DNA from: Anaerolineaceae bacterium UBA5311
Lineage (GTDB): Bacteria; Chloroflexota; Anaerolineae; Anaerolineales; Anaerolineaceae
Assembly (NCBI GenBank): GCA_002411175.1
Contig: DHRN01000087.1
Coordinates: forward strand, 494 to 7,760
DNA length: 7,267 nt
Direction: 5' to 3'
Below, in pieces: positions 1-4,744 of the stretch (position 1 is its first letter; each line of letters opens with the position of its first letter). The notes beneath the pieces are model-generated. The model saw only the letters and a list, made by a program, of their open reading frames with translations. It made no database searches and was not told the origin of the DNA. Made by a program: the position numbers and the translations under genes.

Positions 1-6
1 TGAAAG

Positions 7-42
7 GATAAGATCCTTCGCAATAGAGGCTCAGGATGACAA
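7..42. repeat. Right end of a dispersed intergenic repeat (copy A)
   Basis: This stretch matches positions 516-551 at 35 of 36 bases; the only difference is T24 versus A533. It holds the core 'GATCCTTCGC' and ends in 'CAGGATGACA'. If it belongs to the same element as the copy at 455-550, it is the right half, and the left half lies outside the window. Repeats of this style are common between genes in Anaerolineae-like genomes, as far as I recall. No coding potential is visible. Confidence 0.75.
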
Positions 43-110
43 ACAGACAGACCTTAATTGCTTTGCCGAGTACAATTAACATTAAACGGTTATTGAAAAG
101 TTTCGAGATA

Positions 111-115
111 AAGGA
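111..115 (+). promoter_or_regulatory. Ribosome binding site for the GIY-YIG gene (TTG start)
   Basis: AAGGA lies 6 nt before the TTG codon at 122-124. It decides the start, because the first in-frame ATG is codon 8 and lies inside the GIY motif. A TACAAT hexamer at 71-76 could serve as a -10 box, but no good -35 precedes it. Confidence 0.6.
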
Positions 116-121
116 TTCATT

Positions 122-379
122 TTGAAGACTTACTATGTTTACATGATAACTAATTGGAGAAATGAGGTCCTGTACACTGGGGTCACTAACGATCTTGCTC
201 GAAGAATTCATGAACATCGGGAAAAGAAAGTTCTTGGTTTTACCAGTCGGTATAATTTGAGAAAGTTGGTTTTCTTTGAATCATCGCCAGATGTCTATGC
301 AGCAATTGCACGAGAAAAAGAGATCAAGGGCTGGGTTCGTAAAAAAAAAGAATGCATTAATTGCGACAATAAACCCTAA
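122..379 (+). CDS. GIY-YIG domain endonuclease (UvrC/URI-like), frameshifted at its 3' end
   Basis: This is a small single-domain GIY-YIG nuclease of the YhbQ/URI group, a family that cuts DNA using a divalent metal. The intact frame gives 85 residues from a TTG start with an AAGGA ribosome site. The GIY part appears as V6-Y7-M8 and the YIG part as Y18-T19-G20. R27 and H30 follow in the 'LARRIHEH' helix. E65 in 'AREKEIKGW' is the likely metal-binding glutamate, so the catalytic core is complete. After R73 a run of nine A (341-349) leads into a short tail unlike the family. The usual tail, with 'INPNWNDLAEEF', is present in the next frame and ends at 425. Removing one A would give a 100-residue protein of normal family length. 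The gene is therefore a recent frameshift, a sequencing error, or expressed through polymerase slippage. It is flanked by two copies of an intergenic repeat. Its biological role is unknown. Confidence 0.85.
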   Translation: MKTYYVYMITNWRNEVLYTGVTNDLARRIHEHREKKVLGFTSRYNLRKLVFFESSPDVYAAIAREKEIKGWVRKKKECINCDNKP

Positions 380-425
380 CTGGAATGATCTGGCTGAAGA
401 ATTCGGTATTCTTTTTGATGAGTAA
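350..425 (+). other. Out-of-frame C-terminal tail of the GIY-YIG gene
   Basis: Read from GCA at 354, this stretch encodes ALIATINPNWNDLAEEF and then GILFDE, ending at TAA (423-425). That is the standard tail of small GIY-YIG proteins. It is in the +1 frame relative to the upstream reading frame, so one extra A in the 341-349 run accounts for the break. A -1 ribosomal shift would not restore it. Loss of one A, or gain of two, during transcription would. Confidence 0.85.
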
Positions 426-454
426 ACTGAGGTCATTCGTTCCTCAAGATTTCG

Positions 455-550
455 TGTGATTCTGAACGAAGTAGAGGATCATAACAGTGCAATGAGCAGT
501 CGATGTGGTTAGAGCGATAAGATCCTTCGCAAAAGAGGCTCAGGATGACA
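455..550. repeat. MITE-like intergenic repeat (copy B) with imperfect inverted ends
   Basis: The left end reads TGTGATTCTGAAC (455-467). The reverse complement of the right end (538-550) reads TGTCATCCTGAGC, matching at 10 of 13 positions. Further in, GAGGATCATAA (474-484) faces GATAAGATCCTTC (516-528), extending the dyad. The right half matches 7-42 at 35 of 36 bases. The left 17 bases match the inverted fragment at 2330-2346 at 16 of 17. The element is about 96 bp and has no open reading frame of its own. A folded transcript could also end transcription between the convergent GIY-YIG and metallophosphatase genes; that is inference. No clean target-site duplication is visible. Confidence 0.6.
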
Positions 551-557
551 AGAGGAT

Positions 558-590
558 TGTGCCATTCTGTCAAATGCTCTGTCATTCTGA
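558..590. repeat. Fragments of the repeat's left-end motif
   Basis: Two degenerate copies of the left-end motif sit side by side: GTGCCATTCTGTCA at 558-571 and TGTCATTCTGA at 580-590. They lie between copy B and the end of the metallophosphatase gene and look like decayed or nested insertions. The rest of 426-610 holds only repeat sequence, with no gene and no T-tailed terminator that I can see. Confidence 0.4.
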
Positions 591-610
591 CCAACATCCT
601 GTGTGGCGTT

Positions 611-2074
611 CTATCTGTAAACCAACCGACCCTCAACAGCGCGGTTGATTGCCTGGTGATGGCGGAAGTATTCATCGATTACTGCCTGCATCGAGGCGAC
701 GACCACACGGGAAGGGGCAATTTGTGTCAGCTCATCAGTCGAGATCCCCAGATTCTTATCACAATTGATCGAGTGATATTCCTGCAGTCCAATCTTGTAG
801 ATCTGATCGCTTGCCACAGGCTTTCCAGCTATGTCCAGGCTAATCAGTTTGTCAGCTGTGTCATCATAAACCGCACTTACCCCCCGGTTCACCTGGTAAC
901 ACTCGCCCTCACTGTTGCGATTGCTTTTGCGCATGATATGGCTAAAAATCTTAAGCAGCTGCTCTCCGGTGACGGAGAAACGGGAGAAGGTGTCTTCAAA
1001 AGGATATATTTGCTTCAGGTCACGAAGGGTTACGACGGGACCCAGCTCTTTCAACCGAATTGATCCACTGCCAATGAAAGCCACATCCAGCCCCGTGGTT
1101 TCTGAAAATATGTCTGAAAAGAGGTTTCCTAACTCAGTCTCTACTTCGCGATCAGGGTGGGTGAGCTTTTTTGCCATTCTGCAAAGCAAGGTGTTGTACT
1201 TTGCATCAACAATGGTTTGGTAGGATTCGATAAATTTATGCAACTCTTCATCAGGCTGGATATTTTCGCTGGTGATCGGAACCAGCTGCCATTCCCAGTC
1301 TATGATGGAGTTGGTGTCATCATCCACCACGATGTCAAAACGACCGATCTGGTCAGAGCCTACCGCAGCCTGGGCGATCAGAATATCATTGACAACTTCG
1401 GGCTGGTCCATATAACTGTGTGAGTGCCCTCCCAGGATCATATCGACGCCCCATTCGGGTCTCAACATGGCTGCGAGCTCTTTGTCAGAATCCAGACCGA
1501 TATGGGTGAGCAGCACGGTCAGGTCGATATCATCGTTTTTGTAAGCATCGCATATTTTACCGATTTCAGCAGAGGCTTCCTCAAGCGTGATAAACGTACC
1601 AATGTGGTTGTCAAGTCTGAGAGAATCCAACACAGTTTCGGTTACGATACCGATAAAAAGGATATCAAAACCATCAATTGGTAAAATAATATAGGGCATC
1701 AATAAGCGTTTGTTGTACTTTTTGATATAGAGATTGGCATTAATGATCGGGAAGTTCGCCATTTTCTCCAGGAAAAGCAGGTGAGGCAAACCGTAATCAA
1801 GCTCATGGTTGCCGAGTGATGCCACATCCGGGGCGAGATAATTCATAATCTCGATCGTGCTGATGCCTTTGAACTCAGAATCGATAATTGAACCTTGTAC
1901 CATATCACCCGAGATCGTATAAATTACATTTTTTTCTTCTGAACGGACCTGGTTGATATAACCACTGAGCAGTGAGATGCCTCCTATCATATGACCCCCA
2001 CCTTCAGCGACCTCTGCCAAAAAATCTCCATGCATGTCGTTGGAATGGAGGATGGTGAATCTTTTGGTGTTCAT
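611..2074 (-). CDS. 5'-nucleotidase/UshA-family metallophosphatase, no signal peptide
   Basis: The protein has 487 residues and two domains. The N-terminal calcineurin-like metallophosphatase domain (about 5-265) carries the metal ligands in order: D13 and H15 in 'NDMHG', D57 in 'SGD', N89-H90 in 'GNHE', H191 in 'LTH', and H217 and H219 in 'GGHSHS'. The 5'-nucleotidase C-terminal substrate domain (about 300-485) shows 'ELGNLFSD' (314-321), 'GSGSIR' with a likely phosphate-contacting R340, and 'YPFEDTF' (357-363) with a base-stacking aromatic. The usual 'GGDGY/F' motif is replaced by a 'YHSINCDKNLGIS' segment, which I associate with a subfamily of uncertain specificity. Family members hydrolyse nucleotides, UDP-sugars or cyclic nucleotides; the substrate cannot be told here. 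Most relatives are exported, but this one starts directly at the first beta strand and has no Sec or lipoprotein signal, so it should be cytosolic. The ATG follows GAGGAGAGG (2084-2092) at 9 nt. It stands alone, after a 453-bp gap. Confidence 0.92.
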   Translation of the reverse strand: MNTKRFTILHSNDMHGDFLAEVAEGGGHMIGGISLLSGYINQVRSEEKNVIYTISGDMVQGSIIDSEFKGISTIEIMNYLAPDVASLGNHELDYGLPHLLFLEKMANFPIINANLYIKKYNKRLLMPYIILPIDGFDILFIGIVTETVLDSLRLDNHIGTFITLEEASAEIGKICDAYKNDDIDLTVLLTHIGLDSDKELAAMLRPEWGVDMILGGHSHSYMDQPEVVNDILIAQAAVGSDQIGRFDIVVDDDTNSIIDWEWQLVPITSENIQPDEELHKFIESYQTIVDAKYNTLLCRMAKKLTHPDREVETELGNLFSDIFSETTGLDVAFIGSGSIRLKELGPVVTLRDLKQIYPFEDTFSRFSVTGEQLLKIFSHIMRKSNRNSEGECYQVNRGVSAVYDDTADKLISLDIAGKPVASDQIYKIGLQEYHSINCDKNLGISTDELTQIAPSRVVVASMQAVIDEYFRHHQAINRAVEGRLVYR

Positions 2075-2083
2075 AAGATTTTT

Positions 2084-2118
2084 CCTCTCCTCTTGCTTTA
2101 GGTAATTATGCGATTATA
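2084..2118 (-). promoter_or_regulatory. Ribosome site and candidate -10 box of the metallophosphatase gene
   Basis: On the minus strand TATAAT (2118-2113) lies 38 nt before the ATG and is a perfect -10 hexamer. No convincing -35 is seen at 16-18 nt; the 17-nt position reads GAACCA. The ribosome site GAGGAGAGG is at 2092-2084. The gap behind this gene suggests it needs its own promoter, which supports the call. Confidence 0.4.
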
Positions 2119-2213
2119 AGCTTTTTGTAGAATTCTGGTTCCACAAGCGTTATACATCAGCAATTCTCAGGTTGGAAAAATCTGTTTTTTGTGTGAATCA
2201 AAGCGCAGCGTAG

Positions 2214-2235
2214 GGGACGGCTGCCACGCCGTCCC
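2214..2235. repeat. Perfect 8-bp GC-rich hairpin
   Basis: GGGACGGC (2214-2221) pairs perfectly with GCCGTCCC (2228-2235) around a 6-nt TGCCAC loop. It is preceded by GTAGG. No T tract follows on either strand, so it is not a classical terminator. It resembles short GC-rich palindromic units that recur between genes in many bacterial genomes. Confidence 0.6.
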
Positions 2236-2263
2236 GCAAGCAACCATAGGGCGTGACGTTTGT

Positions 2264-2293
2264 GCCAACGAAGTCGGTAAGCTTCTTGTTGGC
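2264..2293. repeat. Inverted repeat with a 2-nt bulge
   Basis: GCCAACGAAG (2264-2273) pairs with CTTC-TT-GTTGGC (2282-2293) through GCCAAC/GTTGGC and GAAG/CTTC, with a TT bulge and an 8-nt loop. It lies 28 bp from the hairpin at 2214-2235, and the two may be parts of one element. Function is unknown. Confidence 0.45.
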
Positions 2294-2329
2294 GAAGGTT
2301 CAGATTCTTACTTTGAATACTTCACATCA

Positions 2330-2346
2330 CTTCGTTCAGAATGACA
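2330..2346 (-). repeat. Inverted fragment of the dispersed repeat (left end)
   Basis: On the minus strand this reads TGTCATTCTGAACGAAG, matching 455-471 at 16 of 17 positions. Similarity fades after that. It is a solo end or decayed copy, about 1.8 kb from copy B and in the opposite orientation. Confidence 0.55.
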
Positions 2347-2354
2347 AAAACCAG

Positions 2355-2389
2355 TTCCTGTTTCCTATTCCCTGTTTCCTGTTTCCTGC
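2355..2389. repeat. Heptamer tandem repeat, 5 units of TTCCTGT
   Basis: Five adjacent 7-bp units run without a break: TTCCTGT, TTCCTAT, TCCCTGT, TTCCTGT and TTCCTGC. There are three substitutions in 35 bp. Such short heptamer arrays are typical of slippage-prone intergenic DNA, and copy number may vary between strains. They lie outside any gene. Confidence 0.75.
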
Positions 2390-2527
2390 TTACACGTCCT
2401 GAACCTACCCCTGCCGTTTCGGCGTTTGATTGCCCCATCTGCTGTGGGCGAACCAGGATCGCTTGTTGAAAACGAGCTGATAATTAATTTTGCATCATGG
2501 GCAAATACCTGTCCATGAATTAACAAA

Positions 2528-3502
2528 TTAAGACAACAACCCCCCGATCGCCATGTTGGCAAAATCGGATTTTGTCAGACGATGACCGGCAACAACATGA
2601 GGCAAAACCACATCGAGGATCGATTTTTTTGAAAACATCACCCCTCCCGGCAAGCCCATCACGGCTACATCATCATCGAAATAAGCCAGCATAAACATGG
2701 CGCCCGGGAAAACCGGCGTGCCGTACGTGACCGGCTTTGCTCCAGCTTTTTGGATAGCGCCGGGGGTGTGGTCGTCCGGATCAACGCTCATCCCGCCAGT
2801 ACAGAAGATGATATGTATCCCTGCCTGATGAGCTTCGAGGATAGCGTTTTTAATCTCGTCGGGATCATCACCAACCTCGCGGACAATTTTGGTTTCAACC
2901 GGGAAATTGGTCAGTCTTTGAATCACAACGGGAGAAAATGTGTCTTTAATCCTGCCGGTCTGAACTTCGCTGCCAGTAACCAGGATTGCCGCCGTCATAT
3001 TACGATAAGCGTGAACATTGAAAACACCAGGCTCGATGGCAGCTTGTAATGCTGACAACCGGGATTCTTCGATTACCAGGGGCACCACTCGCATCGCAGC
3101 GACTTTGTCGCCAACGTGAACCGGGATGTTATTCTCGCGGGCAGAGATGACGACATGCTCAGTCATGTTCAGCTGGAACAGTTTTTGTGCGTCAATTGTC
3201 AATAAACCATCACATTCGGCGAATAACTCGATCTTACCTTCCTGCGGCGAACTCGCCCGAAGGTTTTGCCCCATGCATAGATGTCTCAGGATAACAGCGG
3301 CATCATCTTCGTGGAGCATACCCGGCTGCAGTTCAAAAACAAAGATGGTCTCTTTGCCCATTTCGAGCATGATCGGGATATCTTCTTCTTTGATGATGTG
3401 CCCCTTGGGAAAGCGAACCCCTTTGAATTTCTCTACAATGATCTGCGTATGGTCATGGGCTAAAACCATCCCAACAGCATCTCGTGTTTTTACCTGTTTC
3501 AT
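2528..3502 (-). CDS. Molybdopterin-binding (MoCF/MoeA-like domain) protein
   Basis: The protein has 324 residues. The N-terminal part (about 1-70) has the 'GHIIKEEDIPIMLEMGK' pattern (34-50) seen ahead of MoCF domains in this family. The C-terminal part (about 170-305) is a molybdopterin-binding fold of the MogA/MoeA/CinA type: 'TGSEV' (176-180), the signature 'CTGGMSVDPDDHTP' (234-247) and 'GLPGGVMF' (283-290). It is shorter than true MoeA and lacks MoeA domain order, so it is one of the stand-alone MoCF proteins often linked to molybdenum enzymes. It should bind the pterin cofactor or a precursor, but the reaction is unknown and no molybdoenzyme is nearby. Relatives I recall end in a Cys-rich tail ('GGLCLNC..C'); this one stops at 'AIGGLLS', and a +1 shift at the G6 run (2540-2545) would read GGCCLN. 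The ATG follows GAAGGA (3508-3513) at 5 nt. It begins just after the recA terminator. Confidence 0.88.
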   Translation of the reverse strand: MKQVKTRDAVGMVLAHDHTQIIVEKFKGVRFPKGHIIKEEDIPIMLEMGKETIFVFELQPGMLHEDDAAVILRHLCMGQNLRASSPQEGKIELFAECDGLLTIDAQKLFQLNMTEHVVISARENNIPVHVGDKVAAMRVVPLVIEESRLSALQAAIEPGVFNVHAYRNMTAAILVTGSEVQTGRIKDTFSPVVIQRLTNFPVETKIVREVGDDPDEIKNAILEAHQAGIHIIFCTGGMSVDPDDHTPGAIQKAGAKPVTYGTPVFPGAMFMLAYFDDDVAVMGLPGGVMFSKKSILDVVLPHVVAGHRLTKSDFANMAIGGLLS

Positions 3503-3516
3503 GGCGATCCTTCATT

Positions 3517-3551
3517 AAAATCAAAGAGCCAACAACAAGCCGGCTCTTTGA
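3517..3551 (-). terminator. Intrinsic terminator of recA, next to the downstream ribosome site
   Basis: On the minus strand TCAAAGAGCC (3551-3542) pairs perfectly with GGCTCTTTGA (3530-3521) around an 11-nt loop, followed by TTTT (3520-3517). It starts 9 nt after the recA stop codon. The T tract ends only 3 nt before the GAAGGA ribosome site of the molybdopterin-binding gene, so partial read-through or attenuation is possible. Confidence 0.75.
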
Positions 3552-3560
3552 CAATCACGT

Positions 3561-4655
3561 TTATTCTTCGTCGATAGTATCGTCAGATTCACTGGGGTCA
3601 AAGCTCTGGTTAAGCTGCTCAGATTCTGCCAGGCTGCGGACAGTGTCTTCAATCTCCTGCCTCAATTCCAGGTTTTGGCTGAGGAAGTTCTTGGAAGCTT
3701 CCCGCCCCTGACCGAGACGCTGGTCTTTGTAGGAATAAAAAGAGCCGCGCTTGTCGATCACTTCGAGCGTCGTTGCCAGGTCAAGAATATCACCCGACTT
3801 GGAAATGCCTTCGTTGTACATAATGTCAAACTCTGCAGTGCGGAAGGGCGCGGATACCTTGTTCTTAACCACGCGTACGCGTACGCGGTTGCCAACGATC
3901 TCGGCACCAACCTTAATCGACTGCACCCGACGCACATCCAGGCGCACCGAAGCATAAAACTTAAGCGCGTTGCCGCCGGTTGTCGTCTCGGGGTTGCCAA
4001 ACATGACTCCTATCTTCTGGCGCAGCTGGTTGGTGAAAACCACAGCTGTTTTCGTCTGGCTGATCGCGCCAGAGAGCTTGCGCATTGCCTGGGACATCAG
4101 ACGAGCCTGCACGCCCATGGTGGCATCGCCCATATCTCCCTCTATTTCAGAGCGGGGAACCAGGGCGGCAACCGAGTCGATCACGACCAGGTCGATGGCA
4201 CCGGAACGCACCAATGTTTCCGCGATTTCCAGGGCTTGCTCGCCAGTATCTGGCTGGGAGATGAGCAGTTCCTGTACATTGACACCGCAGCGGGCTGCGT
4301 ATGTGGGATCAAGGGCATGCTCCATGTCAATAAACGCGGCGGTTCCGCCCTGAGCCTGGCATTCAGCCACAATGTGCTGACAAATGGTGGTTTTTCCGGA
4401 GGATTCTGGACCATAAATTTCGGTGATGCGGGCTTTTGGAATGCCGCCCACTCCCAGAGCCATATCCAGCGAGAGTGAACCTGTTGGGATGGCTGCAACT
4501 TCCATGTGGGTGGCTTCTCCCAATCGCATGATCGAGCCTTCGCCATACTTTTTGACGATGTCGTGCAAAGCCCGGTCGAGGACAGCTTTTTTGGCTTCCT
4601 GCAGGTTGGGATCTGATTGATCGGGTTTATTGGTTGTTTTCTTCTTGGTTGCCAT
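3561..4655 (-). CDS. recA: Recombinase RecA
   Basis: The protein has 364 residues, full length for the family. RecA forms ATP-dependent filaments on single-stranded DNA, drives strand exchange and triggers LexA self-cleavage. Visible motifs: Walker A GPESSGKT (82-89), catalytic E112 in 'DMEHALDP', Walker B 'LVVIDS' ending near D160, DNA-binding loop L1 around 'EGDMGDATMG' (172-181), the ATP-sensing Q210 in 'FTNQLRQKIG', and loop L2 with 'FGNPETTTGGNALKF' (219-233). The C-terminal domain ends in an acidic tail (about 353-364, 'DPSESDDTIDEE') as in other RecA proteins, where the tail restrains DNA binding. The N-terminus has a short lysine-rich extension. The ATG has GGAG at 5 nt. There is no intein and no recX downstream. 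The gene has its own promoter with a LexA-like box and its own terminator, so it reads as a damage-inducible single-gene unit. Confidence 0.99.
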   Translation of the reverse strand: MATKKKTTNKPDQSDPNLQEAKKAVLDRALHDIVKKYGEGSIMRLGEATHMEVAAIPTGSLSLDMALGVGGIPKARITEIYGPESSGKTTICQHIVAECQAQGGTAAFIDMEHALDPTYAARCGVNVQELLISQPDTGEQALEIAETLVRSGAIDLVVIDSVAALVPRSEIEGDMGDATMGVQARLMSQAMRKLSGAISQTKTAVVFTNQLRQKIGVMFGNPETTTGGNALKFYASVRLDVRRVQSIKVGAEIVGNRVRVRVVKNKVSAPFRTAEFDIMYNEGISKSGDILDLATTLEVIDKRGSFYSYKDQRLGQGREASKNFLSQNLELRQEIEDTVRSLAESEQLNQSFDPSESDDTIDEE

Positions 4656-4685
4656 TGTTACTCCGGTTAATAATCCTTTTGCCTA

Positions 4686-4713
4686 AATATAGCACAATTG
4701 TTCGAACCGTCAA
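4686..4713 (-). promoter_or_regulatory. recA promoter, sigma-70 type
   Basis: On the minus strand TTGACG (4713-4708) and TATATT (4691-4686) are separated by 16 nt. Both hexamers are close to consensus. Transcription would start around 4679, giving a leader of about 24 nt before the recA ATG. This is the best promoter in the window and lies in the 89-bp gap after the DUF1015 gene. Confidence 0.75.
4691..4704 (-). promoter_or_regulatory. Candidate LexA (SOS) box inside the recA promoter spacer
   Basis: On the minus strand this reads CGAACAATTGTGCT. The Gram-positive-type LexA (DinR) core is GAAC-N4-GTTC; here it is GAAC-AATT-GTGC, one mismatch from that core. It sits between the -35 and -10 boxes and reaches the first -10 base, exactly where a repressor would block polymerase. 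An overlapping perfect palindrome GTTCGAAC (4700-4707) is an alternative site. That recA is under LexA is established for many bacteria; that this exact sequence is the box is inference. Confidence 0.55.
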
Positions 4714-4744
4714 GGTTTCTTCGTGTAGCTGAAACCAGGATGGA

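Larger units (their letters stand above)
2075..2527. other. 453-bp intergenic region with several repeats
   Basis: No credible gene is seen on either strand. From left to right it holds the metallophosphatase start signals, a strong 8-bp hairpin (2214-2235), a second inverted repeat (2264-2293), a fragment of the dispersed repeat (2330-2346), a heptamer tandem repeat (2355-2389), and an AT-rich stretch just after the molybdopterin-binding gene. A weak CATGG/CCATG dyad (2496-2517) follows that gene's stop codon, but it has no T tract and is a poor terminator candidate. Confidence 0.7.

Noticed and set aside
433..675. Minus-strand 80-codon frame over repeat copy B
   Set aside because: It translates repeat DNA and overlaps the end of the metallophosphatase gene; no conserved motif.
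545..1063. Plus-strand reading frame of 172 codons overlapping the metallophosphatase gene
   Set aside because: It starts inside repeat sequence and runs antisense to the conserved substrate domain. No family features.
2365..2562. Minus-strand 65-codon frame after the molybdopterin-binding gene
   Set aside because: It runs through the heptamer repeat and has no protein-like pattern apart from the GGCCLN start, discussed as a possible lost tail.
3872..3887. Striking alternating CGCGTACGCGTACGCG sequence
   Set aside because: It encodes the normal Arg-Val repeats of RecA (residues 257-262) through repeated codons, so no separate element is needed.
3675..4478. Long plus-strand reading frame of 267 codons opposite recA
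   Set aside because: It is the mirror of a strongly coding recA frame, with no recognisable domain and an unlikely composition.
4714..4736. GGTTTC/GAAACC dyad after the DUF1015 stop codon
   Set aside because: The 6-bp stem has no T tract and lies against the recA -35 box; too weak to call a terminator.
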